The notes beneath the pieces are model-generated. The model was not told the origin of the DNA, did no database searches, and saw nothing but the letters and a program-made list of their open reading frames with translations. A stretch of DNA of 41,832 nucleotides from Microcaldota archaeon (GTDB lineage: Archaea > Micrarchaeota > Micrarchaeia > Anstonellales > Bilamarchaeaceae): the NCBI GenBank assembly GCA_014727925.1, contig WJMN01000047.1, positions 1 through 41,832 on the forward strand, in the 5' to 3' direction. Below are positions 7,151 to 14,762 of the stretch, piece by piece. Position 1 is the first letter of the stretch, and each line of letters opens with the position of its first letter. Position numbers and translations under genes: made by a program.

Positions 7151-8137
7151 ATGCAGGACCAAAAACCCCTCCCTTCCCCAACTAGGCCCAAACCCATTGT
7201 TTCAAGGAGGCCCTGGCCAAGGCCAAGAAAAGAACCTAGGATGCAAAGCCGCTCTCTTGAACTAATCCACTCACCTTATCAAGTAGAGAGGCTTAATTTC
7301 CGGCACCCGGCATCTGCAAGAAAAGTCAGGGAGCTTTCTGATTCCTGGGTTTCATTTATGGATTCTGCAACACCTGAAGAAAGGAACGAAGTACTCCCCT
7401 CCTTTGGGAGGTTTGTGGACGAAATCCTGGACCTTATAATGGAGAAGCCGGAAGGCCCGGTTGCGAAAGAATTCCTTGAAAATATTTCCTACCTCACACA
7501 GGTTGAGCCCAGGGAACCAATAAAGGCCCTGCTTAAAATCGCAGAGAAATACAGGTCCATGGAGCTTTCTGATTTTGCAATAATTGCAGCAGAAAAAAAC
7601 GCTCCCTTCCTTTTTTCAAGCCCTGAAAAAGCCCCGTACTCCTTGATACGCGACCTGCTTTTGATCTATGAAAGCGACCCCAAACAGCTTTTGCGCCCTT
7701 CAGCAGAAGGCACGGCAAAAGCCCTATCCGGCTTTTTGTTTTCCCACAGCAACCACCTGATGAATAATGGCCACAAAGACCTACTTGCTTTTGCCCTATC
7801 CTGGGGCGCAGGGATAAACGCTGAAGAAAAAGCAAGGCTAATGGAACATATCTCCGATTCTCTAGACCACGCATCCCAGGTAAATATATTTACCCGGATG
7901 CCGTTTCTGCTCAAGATGCTTCCTGTAAATTCCAATTGCACAGTAAGGAAGCCGGTTTCTGAAGATATTAACAGAAAGTTCCCTGAATTGAAGAGGGTGC
8001 TAGACAGTACAACTGCCTGTTCAATAAGCGATGAGATAAATGAAAGGCAATATCTTCTGTTTGCCGCAATCCAGTGCATTGAAGCTACAGGGTCCAATTT
8101 CATGATTTATCCGCACAGGGAAGGCCAGCTCCACTAG
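7151..8137 (+). CDS. Large helical protein with basic Pro-rich N-terminus, unknown
   Basis: This 328-residue protein starts with a Pro/Arg/Lys-rich disordered segment (LPSPTRPKPIVSRRPWPRPR) and continues with a helical body (residues about 45-320) lacking recognisable catalytic motifs. A TATA box GGTTTAAATACA at 7102-7113 and a ribosome binding site AGGTGAT at 7141-7147, four bases before the ATG, fix the start and show a short leader. It is the last of five helical proteins around nurA/herA. The shared design suggests a family of scaffold or adaptor proteins, but sequence identity among them looks low by eye. Confidence 0.6.
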   Translation: MQDQKPLPSPTRPKPIVSRRPWPRPRKEPRMQSRSLELIHSPYQVERLNFRHPASARKVRELSDSWVSFMDSATPEERNEVLPSFGRFVDEILDLIMEKPEGPVAKEFLENISYLTQVEPREPIKALLKIAEKYRSMELSDFAIIAAEKNAPFLFSSPEKAPYSLIRDLLLIYESDPKQLLRPSAEGTAKALSGFLFSHSNHLMNNGHKDLLAFALSWGAGINAEEKARLMEHISDSLDHASQVNIFTRMPFLLKMLPVNSNCTVRKPVSEDINRKFPELKRVLDSTTACSISDEINERQYLLFAAIQCIEATGSNFMIYPHREGQLH

Positions 8138-8163
8138 CCTTTTTAGCCGTCTACCCACTCCGG

Positions 8164-8221
8164 CGGTGAGCATAAATTAAAAATAGCAAATGCCCCACAG
8201 CCGCGGCAGCAGGCCGGGATT
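8164..8221 (+). pseudogene. Degenerate copy of the start of the 9527 gene
   Basis: This 58-base stretch aligns without gaps to 9515-9572, the ribosome binding site and first 15 codons of the diphosphoglycerate synthetase-like gene, at 45 of 58 positions by my count. Identity is perfect in CGGTGAGCA at one end and GGCAGCAGGCCGGGATT at the other. The ATG equivalent is ATT and the frame soon meets TAG, so it is not expressed as protein. It looks like a decayed duplication lying in the spacer before the radical SAM gene. Confidence 0.5.
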
Positions 8222-8251
8222 CTATCAGGGCGGCTAAATAGGGTGGGATTC

Positions 8252-8296
8252 CAGCGGAAACACCGGAAACCTCCTGCATCATCTGCTTAAAAATAT
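8252..8296 (+). promoter_or_regulatory. Promoter of radical SAM gene with two tandem GGAAAC motifs
   Basis: Tandem copies CAGCGGAAACACC (from 8252) and CACCGGAAACCTCCT (8261-8275) precede a TATA-like GCTTAAAAATATT at 8285-8297. The ATG at 8316 is about 26 bases past the TATA centre, suggesting a leaderless start. The arrangement closely resembles the herA promoter. Confidence 0.55.
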
Positions 8297-8315
8297 TCTC
8301 CTGTGTGCCCATCTT

Positions 8316-9458
8316 ATGGTGTCGGCCGAAAAGGTAAGGGCGCTTTCTGAACTTGCTTCCTATGACATGGAGCAGGAAGAAATGCTCAAGCACACCCTCC
8401 TGGGCGGAACAAACGGTCCCCTCCAAACGTATGAAGCAAAAACCCCCCGGGGAGTGTGCACCCTTTTCAAGACGCTGATGACCAACAAATGCAAGATGGA
8501 CTGCAGGTACTGCGTAAATGCACAGTGCTCTAAGCGCAGCGCAGCCTGGAAATACACCCCAGATGAGCTCGCGTCCACCTTCATGGCCTTATATAACAAA
8601 AGAATAGTGCAGGGCCTTTTCCTCTCCTCTTCTATAGAAGATCCAATTCCCTCAATGGAATCCATCCTAGAATCCGCCCGCCTCCTCCGCGCAAAGATGC
8701 GATATAGGGGGTATATGCACCTGAAAATCCTTCCCGGCTCCACCCGGGATCAGGTGGAGCGCGCAACCAGATATGCTGACCGCGTGTCCATAAATCTTGA
8801 AACAGTTTCCCCGTCCCACCTCTCTGAAATCGCCTCCAATAAAGATTTCAGGAGTGACATACTCAAGAGACAGTCGTGGATAAGGCACACCCAGTCCCGT
8901 TTTAAACACTCCCGGGAAACCGGGAGTGCTCCCACACGAGTTTCCCATGTTTCCCAGCTCATAGTCGGGATAAACGGAGAGTCAGACCTGGATATCTTCA
9001 AGCTTGCAGCATCCGAATATGAGCATATGAAATTAAACCGCATGTACTATTCGGCATTCAAGCCTATTGTGGATACGCCCCTGGAGAAAAGCCCCGCTGC
9101 CCCCATATGGAGGCAGAACCGCCTCTACCAACTGGACTGGCTCTACCGCATATATAACTACTCAGGAGATGAGGTTCAGCCTGCTTTTTCGGATGAAGGG
9201 TTCCTCCAAAACATGGACCCAAAGGTCGCCATAGCCAGGACTACTTTTGAACGGCCCCTGGAAATAAACGGTGCCGAGGAAAGGAACCTCTTGCGGGTCC
9301 CGGGAATCGGCCCCCAAACCGCAAAATCACTTGCAAAAGCCAGAGAGAAAATAACCTCCATGGCTGCATTGGGGAAGCATGGGGTTGTCTTGGGAAGAGC
9401 ACTACCTTTCATACGAATAAATGGACTCCGTCAGACAACCCTTGCTTCTTTCAATTAA
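8316..9458 (+). CDS. Radical SAM protein, putative DNA modification/repair type
   Basis: This 380-residue protein has the radical SAM cluster motif C-x3-C-x2-C in TNKCKMDCRYCVNAQC (about residues 55-70), followed by features of the SAM barrel (FLSSSIEDP, HLKILPG, SINLET). The C-terminus carries a helix-hairpin-helix segment, LLRVPGIGPQTAKSLAKARE, typical of DNA-binding proteins. This matches the family known as putative DNA modification/repair radical SAM proteins, which in bacteria are often encoded beside a uracil-DNA-glycosylase-like partner. No such partner is seen here. The reaction is unknown. Its promoter shares a motif with nurA, herA and mcm, consistent with a repair role. Confidence 0.85.
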   Translation: MVSAEKVRALSELASYDMEQEEMLKHTLLGGTNGPLQTYEAKTPRGVCTLFKTLMTNKCKMDCRYCVNAQCSKRSAAWKYTPDELASTFMALYNKRIVQGLFLSSSIEDPIPSMESILESARLLRAKMRYRGYMHLKILPGSTRDQVERATRYADRVSINLETVSPSHLSEIASNKDFRSDILKRQSWIRHTQSRFKHSRETGSAPTRVSHVSQLIVGINGESDLDIFKLAASEYEHMKLNRMYYSAFKPIVDTPLEKSPAAPIWRQNRLYQLDWLYRIYNYSGDEVQPAFSDEGFLQNMDPKVAIARTTFERPLEINGAEERNLLRVPGIGPQTAKSLAKAREKITSMAALGKHGVVLGRALPFIRINGLRQTTLASFN

Positions 9459-9526
9459 TTTTCTGCTTGCAGATGCATTCATTGGTTTTTTTAACCTACT
9501 TACCAATATTCCCACGGTGAGCAAAA

Positions 9527-10828
9527 ATGCAAAAACGCAAGGCCCTCATACTCGGGGCAGCAGGCCGGGATTTCCACAATTTCAATACTTTCTTCCGCAA
9601 CAATGAGAACTATGAAGTAATGGGGTTCACAGCAGCCCAAATCCCGGGAATCGAAGAAAGGAAGTACCCTGCTTCTCTCTCCGACTCCCTTTACCCAGAT
9701 GGAATCCCCATTTACCCAGAAGAAAAACTTGAAACAATCATAAAAGAAAAAGGCATAAACGATGTTGCATTCTCTTATTCAGATGTTACTCACGGGCACG
9801 TAATGCATCTCGCCTCCCGCTCCCTCGCAGCAGGTGCATCTTACCTTCTTCTTGGCCCTGGGGACACCTGCATCCACAGCACAAAACCTGTTTTTGCAAT
9901 CTGCGCCACAAGAACCGGTGCAGGAAAATCACCCCTCTCAAAATTAATTTCCAAAACCCTGGTGGAAGAAGGGCTAAATCTTGCAGTAATACGCCACCCC
10001 ATGCCTTATGGGGATTTGGAAAAGCAGTCAGTCCAGCGCTTCTCTTCTCTGGACGACCTGGACAGGCACAACTGCACAATAGAAGAGCGCGAGGAATATG
10101 AAGGCCACATAAAAAACGGCGCCATCCTCTTTGCAGGAGTTGATTACGAAGCAATCCTCCGGGAAGCAGAAAAGGAGGCAGACATAATTATGTGGGACGG
10201 GGGAAACAACGATTTCCCATTTTATTTCCCCAAGCTTATGATTGTGGTTTCTGATGCCCTCCGCCCCGAGCACGGCTACCATTACTTTCCCGGGGAAGTG
10301 AACCTCCGCATGGCAGACATAATCCTCATAAGCAAGGCTTCCCAGAGCCCCAAAGGTGCAGAAGAGGCAGAAGCGCTTGCGCACAGACTGAACCCAAAAG
10401 CACATATGCTCCGCGCGGATATTGAGGTTTCTGCCCCGGAAGGAATTGAAGGGAAGGAAGTGATTGTGGTTGAAGATGGCCCCACACTCACTCACGGAGG
10501 GATGGACTACGGAGCAGGCCTGCTTGCAGCAGAAAGAGCGGGTGCGAAGCCGGTTTCCCCTGTTCCCTATGCGGTTGGCTCCATAAAAGAAATATTCGCC
10601 AATTACCCGCACACAACAAAAGTCCTTCCGGCAATGGGCTACGGAAAAAAGCAGGTAGAGGAACTCCAGGAAACAATAAACTCCATGCCCCAGGGCACTG
10701 TTGTTTCCGGGACTCCAATGGACATTTCAAAGGCAATATCCACTGAAAAAGATATTATCCGGGTGGACTACTCTTACCGGGAAAGTGAGGTAGAGCCAAT
10801 CCTGGAGAGAATACGAAAACTGCTTTAA
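9527..10828 (+). CDS. Cyclic 2,3-diphosphoglycerate synthetase-like GTPase (COG2403)
   Basis: This 433-residue protein starts with a Rossmann-like ALILGAAGRDFHNFN segment, then carries a P-loop CATRTGAGKSPLSKLI near residues 128-143 and a DIIMWDGGNNDFPF segment. These features match COG2403 proteins related to cyclic 2,3-diphosphoglycerate synthetase of methanogens, which ATP-dependently closes 2,3-DPG to the cyclic compound. Many members in other archaea are uncharacterised, so the substrate is uncertain. The ribosome binding site GGTGA at 9516-9520 sits six bases before the ATG. The only other 3-phosphoglycerate-related gene in the window is apgM, far away. Confidence 0.78.
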   Translation: MQKRKALILGAAGRDFHNFNTFFRNNENYEVMGFTAAQIPGIEERKYPASLSDSLYPDGIPIYPEEKLETIIKEKGINDVAFSYSDVTHGHVMHLASRSLAAGASYLLLGPGDTCIHSTKPVFAICATRTGAGKSPLSKLISKTLVEEGLNLAVIRHPMPYGDLEKQSVQRFSSLDDLDRHNCTIEEREEYEGHIKNGAILFAGVDYEAILREAEKEADIIMWDGGNNDFPFYFPKLMIVVSDALRPEHGYHYFPGEVNLRMADIILISKASQSPKGAEEAEALAHRLNPKAHMLRADIEVSAPEGIEGKEVIVVEDGPTLTHGGMDYGAGLLAAERAGAKPVSPVPYAVGSIKEIFANYPHTTKVLPAMGYGKKQVEELQETINSMPQGTVVSGTPMDISKAISTEKDIIRVDYSYRESEVEPILERIRKLL

Positions 10829-10836
10829 TCCATCAA

Positions 10837-10865
10837 TTTTTAAATATGTCTATTTTTAGATATAT
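10837..10865 (+). promoter_or_regulatory. padR promoter with inverted-repeat operator candidate
   Basis: A TATA box TTTTTAAATATG (10837-10848) precedes the ATG at 10870 by about 27 bases. It overlaps an inverted repeat: ATATGTCTA (10844-10852), TTTT, TAGATATAT (10857-10865). The arms match at eight of nine positions. A site covering the TATA edge and the region before the start is where an archaeal repressor would block transcription, so autoregulation by the PadR protein is a reasonable inference. Confidence 0.6.
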
Positions 10866-10869
10866 ATTG

Positions 10870-11274
10870 ATGCCTACATATGAAGAGGTCTTTTCCCAAA
10901 TACCCAAATCCATAAGAGATGTGTTCCCAGACCCGGAGGGATGCAAAAAACCTTCACTTGTGCAGATGCACAAAAAAGTCGCCATGACATATATCCTCTG
11001 GCTGATAGAACAGGAGCCCATGACTGGCTACCAGCTGATGAAGCTCCTAAAGGAGCACCACCACAGGGCCATGGCAACACCCTCTAGGATTTACCCCTTG
11101 CTTTCCAGGCTTGAGGTTGCAGGCCTCCTCCGGGCAAAAACCCTTAAAAAAGGAAAAAGGGAAAGCAAGCAGTATTCTATAACCGGAAAAGGCAGACTTG
11201 TAATAAAAACAACAAGAAAAATAATCTCCAGGATGCTCTGGGGGAAGTTCCTGCAGGATATCTCAAAAAGGTGA
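10870..11274 (+). CDS. PadR family transcriptional regulator
   Basis: This 134-residue protein (from ATG 10870) has a PadR-type winged helix: TYILWLIEQEPMTGYQLMKL, then SRIYPLLSRLEVAGLL and a basic wing (LKKGKRESKQYSITGKG). PadR proteins are usually repressors of transporter or stress genes. The ATG at 10846 lies inside the TATA box and is rejected. The gene heads a cassette of ABC ATPase, anchored extracytoplasmic protein and two permeases. The ribosome binding site of the next gene overlaps its stop. Regulating this cassette and itself is the obvious role. Confidence 0.82.
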   Translation: MPTYEEVFSQIPKSIRDVFPDPEGCKKPSLVQMHKKVAMTYILWLIEQEPMTGYQLMKLLKEHHHRAMATPSRIYPLLSRLEVAGLLRAKTLKKGKRESKQYSITGKGRLVIKTTRKIISRMLWGKFLQDISKR

Positions 11275-11279
11275 TGCAC

Positions 11280-12035
11280 ATGCCGAAGAATAAGGAAGAA
11301 GAAACAGGCAAATGCCCGATACTGCACCTGGAGAATGTATGGAAGACATATGAGATGGGGGAGGAGAAGGTCCATGCACTCAGGGAGTTCAGCCTGATGA
11401 TTGATGACAACGATTACATGAGCGTGGTGGGCCCAAGCGGGAGCGGGAAAAGCACTCTCCTTCACATGCTCGGCCTCCTGGATGTTCCTACAGAGGGCAG
11501 GGTCCGCATGGACGGGAAGGATGTTTCTAGGATGACCACCGATGAGCGGGCAGTTCTCCGCGGAAAGAAAATCGGCTTTGTGTTTCAGGTGTTCAATCTT
11601 GTTCCCTCTCTGACTGCACTGGAAAACGTAGCACTTCCCATGATGATACAGGGGATTGAAAAAGAACAGCGTGAAGAAAAAGCAGCAGGAACACTGGACA
11701 AGCTGGGGATGGGCAAGCGCCTTGACCACCTCCCGAGCGAACTCTCAGGCGGGCAGCGCCAGAGGGTTGCAATGTCCCGCGCACTGATAAATGACCCGGA
11801 ATTGATACTCGCAGATGAGCCTACTGGGAACCTGGACTCAAAAACAGGCCAGGATGTTGTGAAGCTTTTTGATGAGCTGCACAGGGAGGGAAGGACAATT
11901 GTTGTGGTTACCCATGATGAGGGGATTGCAAAGCACGCAGATGAGCAGGTTTACATCGTGGACGGAAAGATAGAGGAATGGAAGGGAAGGTCCCATCCAA
12001 AATATGTAAGGTGTATTTCAAACGGAATAAAATAG
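11280..12035 (+). CDS. MacB/LolD-type ABC transporter ATP-binding protein
   Basis: This 251-residue ABC ATPase has Walker A VVGPSGSGKSTLLHMLG, a Q-loop in GFVFQVFNLVPSLTALENV, the signature LSGGQRQRVAMSRAL, Walker B LILADEPTGNLDS and a switch His in VVVTHD. The sequence belongs to the MacB/LolD/FtsE group that powers FtsX-like permeases, which act mechanically on extracytoplasmic substrates rather than as classical pores. An AGGTGA ribosome binding site overlaps the padR stop and favours ATG 11280 over the GTG at 11271. Its permease partners follow after one intervening gene. Confidence 0.9.
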   Translation: MPKNKEEETGKCPILHLENVWKTYEMGEEKVHALREFSLMIDDNDYMSVVGPSGSGKSTLLHMLGLLDVPTEGRVRMDGKDVSRMTTDERAVLRGKKIGFVFQVFNLVPSLTALENVALPMMIQGIEKEQREEKAAGTLDKLGMGKRLDHLPSELSGGQRQRVAMSRALINDPELILADEPTGNLDSKTGQDVVKLFDELHREGRTIVVVTHDEGIAKHADEQVYIVDGKIEEWKGRSHPKYVRCISNGIK

Positions 12036-12048
12036 AAAGGTGAAAAAT

Positions 12049-13551
12049 ATGGAGCTTAGGTATGCGCTTTTTGCGCTTATGGTATTTGGATTTGCTTTCG
12101 CAGGATTGAGCATAAGCGATTATACTCTTTCCCCGGAAGTAGTTGAGCCCGGAACCTCCGGGGTGTTGAAAATTACCATCACAAACCCCAGTGATGTTGA
12201 CACTGTGGAGAATGTTGTTATTTATGTGAGTTCTGCTGAGGGCCTTGGGATAGACCGCAGCTTTGTGGTTGGCGATCTTGAGCCATCCTACTGCTATGGG
12301 GCAGTGTGCGAGCCTACTTCAGTAGTGGTTTCCCTGCCCTTTTCTGCTGCAGAAGACATCTCAAGCGGATACTATACAGTTGAAGTGGAAGCAACCGGCA
12401 GGACAAAGGACTATTACCTTGACAGCAGCAACCAGCTGAAGTCAAAGACCGAATCATTCACAAAGCGCTCGACCATCCCAGTGGAGGTTGTTGAGCAGCC
12501 GGTGATTTCAATTTTTCTTTCTGAAGAAAGCATAGAAGATCTCACCCAGGAAATTTTCACCTTCACAAATGAAGGGGGCAAGGCAAAAAGGATTAAGGTA
12601 ACCATCCTTAACGAAGGAATAGGTTTCCTTAACCAGGACCAGCTTTACCTTGAGCAACTTGAAGGTTCAGCTACCCTGAACGCCACCCTTGATGCCCGCG
12701 GCTCAAGCGAAGGCGCGGCCAAGCTCCAGATCCAGCTAACCTACCAGAATGAGCTGGGCACAGAAGTAACTGAAACCAAGACCATACCTGTTACTGTGAA
12801 GAAAGGCAAAGGAAATTTTGTTTTTGTCCAGGAAGAGCCGGTAGTTACAGGGGAAGAGGACTCCCTCCAGCTTACCCTCACAAACGAGGGAAATGCAATC
12901 TCTGATCTTCGGTTCACATTCCAGGCCGATGATGTGCGCCTCCAGGGCTTGAATGAATTCAAAGTAGGTGATCTGGGCAAGGATGAAACAACCAGCCTGA
13001 GCATTCCGCTTGTAGCTGACTTGGAACCGGGAACAAAGAATGTTGCCCTTGAGCTTAGCTGGGAAGAGTCCGGCGAAGACCGCATGGGCACAATAACCGT
13101 TCCGATAAAGATAATCTCTGATTCAAACGTGGGCGTTTATCTTGAGGCAAACCCTGCGCCCCTCACTTCAGGAAAAGAGCATACTCTCTCGGTAACCGTT
13201 TCCAACCTTGGTTCCTATGATATTGAGGGAACTACTGTTGAGGTCTCCAGCGAGGCTTTTGAGCTTCTCACCGTGCAGCCTCAGCAGTATATTGGGGGGC
13301 TCGAAAGCGATGACTTCTCCAGCGTCCAGTACAAGATTAGGGTTAATCAGATTGAGCCCGGAAACTACCCTGCCTCGGTAACCGTTTTATTCAGGGATGC
13401 CTCAGGAGAATGGATAACTGCTGAAAAAGAGATGGAAATAGGGATTTCCGAGCCTGTTTCGGAAGGTGACTCCCCCCTCCCGCTTGTAATCGGAATAGTG
13501 GTAATTGCAGCCGTGGCTTACTGGTGGTTTAGGAAGAGGAAAGAGAAATGA
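12049..13551 (+). CDS. S-layer-like (COG1361-type) anchored extracytoplasmic protein
   Basis: This 500-residue protein has an N-terminal signal sequence (LRYALFALMVFGFAFAG), a long beta-rich exterior and a C-terminal membrane anchor with basic stop (LPLVIGIVVIAAVAYWWF then RKRKEK). Repeated Ig-like units are visible around LSPEVVEPGTSGVLKITITN, EEDSLQLTLTNEG and PLTSGKEHTLSVTVSNLG, as in COG1361/CARDB-type domains. The ribosome binding site AAAGGTG at 12036-12042 selects ATG 12049. It lies between an ABC ATPase and two MacB-type permeases with an ATGA overlap to the next gene, so it is probably the external partner or substrate-handling part of that transporter. Confidence 0.78.
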   Translation: MELRYALFALMVFGFAFAGLSISDYTLSPEVVEPGTSGVLKITITNPSDVDTVENVVIYVSSAEGLGIDRSFVVGDLEPSYCYGAVCEPTSVVVSLPFSAAEDISSGYYTVEVEATGRTKDYYLDSSNQLKSKTESFTKRSTIPVEVVEQPVISIFLSEESIEDLTQEIFTFTNEGGKAKRIKVTILNEGIGFLNQDQLYLEQLEGSATLNATLDARGSSEGAAKLQIQLTYQNELGTEVTETKTIPVTVKKGKGNFVFVQEEPVVTGEEDSLQLTLTNEGNAISDLRFTFQADDVRLQGLNEFKVGDLGKDETTSLSIPLVADLEPGTKNVALELSWEESGEDRMGTITVPIKIISDSNVGVYLEANPAPLTSGKEHTLSVTVSNLGSYDIEGTTVEVSSEAFELLTVQPQQYIGGLESDDFSSVQYKIRVNQIEPGNYPASVTVLFRDASGEWITAEKEMEIGISEPVSEGDSPLPLVIGIVVIAAVAYWWFRKRKEK

Positions 13552-14762
13552 AGTTTTGGGATGTTGCCAACTACTCGTTTGGCCATTTGAAGCACAGGGG
13601 CCTGCGAACCTGGCTCACCCTCCTCGGGGTAGTTGTGGGGATTGCTGCAGTTGTCCTGCTCGTTGGGCTTGCCCAGGGCCTCCGCGCAGGAGTTTCCGAA
13701 GAGCTTGAGCTTTTCGGTCCGGACTTAATCGTAATCCTTCCCATAAACCTTGAGGGAGGTGCCTTTGCAGGCCCAACTTCCTTACGCCCCACCTCCGGAA
13801 AGCTTTTTGACAAGGATGTTGAAGTAGTGAGAAAAACCGAAGGTGTGGACATAATAACAAAAGCAATATACACAAATGCCGACCTCAAATTTAAGCGGGA
13901 CAGCGTGAGCTCCACAGTATACGGCATGGAAACAGATACTTACCAGGATACCATGGTCCTGAGGGAACTGGATGAAGGAAGGCTACTTGAGCCAGGAGAC
14001 CGCAAGGTCGCCCTGGTAGGCGCAACAATCGCCTATGACACTTTTGATGAAGAACTGCGCGCAAATTCTTTCCTGGAAATTGCAGGAGAAAAATACAGGG
14101 TGGTAGGCATACTGAGCGAAACAGGGAGCAGCTACTCAAACGTGGATTCCATGATAATAATACCTTTTGAGGATGCCCAGCGCATTGCAGGAAACACAAT
14201 TGCAGACAGGGAGGTAAGCGCAATCAGGCTAAAGATTTCCGAAGGCTATGAACCTCTTGAAGTTGAGGAAAACATAGAGTGGGCCCTCATGAAGCACCGT
14301 GGGGTAACCGAAGATGACAAGGATTTCAGCATGATAAGCGCCCGCTTTATACAGGAGCAGGTGGATTCCATACTCGGCGCCCTCACTGTTTTTCTGATGA
14401 TTGTTTCCGGCATTTCCCTGCTTGTGGGCGCGATAGGAATTTCCAACACAATGTTTATGAGCGTGCTTGAGCGCACCCGCGAGATAGGGGTCCTCAAGTC
14501 CATAGGCGCAACTTCAAAGCAGATACAGGATGTTTTCCTGATGGAGGCTTCAATGATAGGGGTTTCCGGCGGAGTCCTCGGCCTCGTTGTGGGTGCATTG
14601 CTAGTTGAGCTGGTAATATTTTTTGGTTTTGATGCCGTCATTTCCCTTGAAATGGCCGCAGTAGCGTTTATCGTTTCTGTAGGGGTCGGGATAATCGCGG
14701 GAACGATTCCTGCAAAGAATGCATCAAAGGTCCCGGCAATAGAAGCATTGAGGTATGAATGA
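13548..14762 (+). CDS. MacB-like ABC transporter permease 1
   Basis: This 404-residue protein has the MacB/FtsX layout: one N-terminal membrane segment (LRTWLTLLGVVVGIAAVVLL), a large external MacB-type periplasmic core domain (about 45-270), and three C-terminal segments starting with LTVFLMIVSGISLLVGAIGI, followed by the family motif NTMFMSVLERTREIGVLKSIG. The end NASKVPAIEALRYE is also typical. It overlaps the gene before by ATGA and the next permease by four bases, so they are translationally coupled. It is a clear paralogue of the following gene; together they may form a heterodimer. Confidence 0.9.
   Translation: MKFWDVANYSFGHLKHRGLRTWLTLLGVVVGIAAVVLLVGLAQGLRAGVSEELELFGPDLIVILPINLEGGAFAGPTSLRPTSGKLFDKDVEVVRKTEGVDIITKAIYTNADLKFKRDSVSSTVYGMETDTYQDTMVLRELDEGRLLEPGDRKVALVGATIAYDTFDEELRANSFLEIAGEKYRVVGILSETGSSYSNVDSMIIIPFEDAQRIAGNTIADREVSAIRLKISEGYEPLEVEENIEWALMKHRGVTEDDKDFSMISARFIQEQVDSILGALTVFLMIVSGISLLVGAIGISNTMFMSVLERTREIGVLKSIGATSKQIQDVFLMEASMIGVSGGVLGLVVGALLVELVIFFGFDAVISLEMAAVAFIVSVGVGIIAGTIPAKNASKVPAIEALRYE

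Noticed and set aside
10846-10869. Earlier ATG start for the PadR gene
   Set aside because: This ATG lies in the TATA box; 10870 has the correct leaderless spacing.
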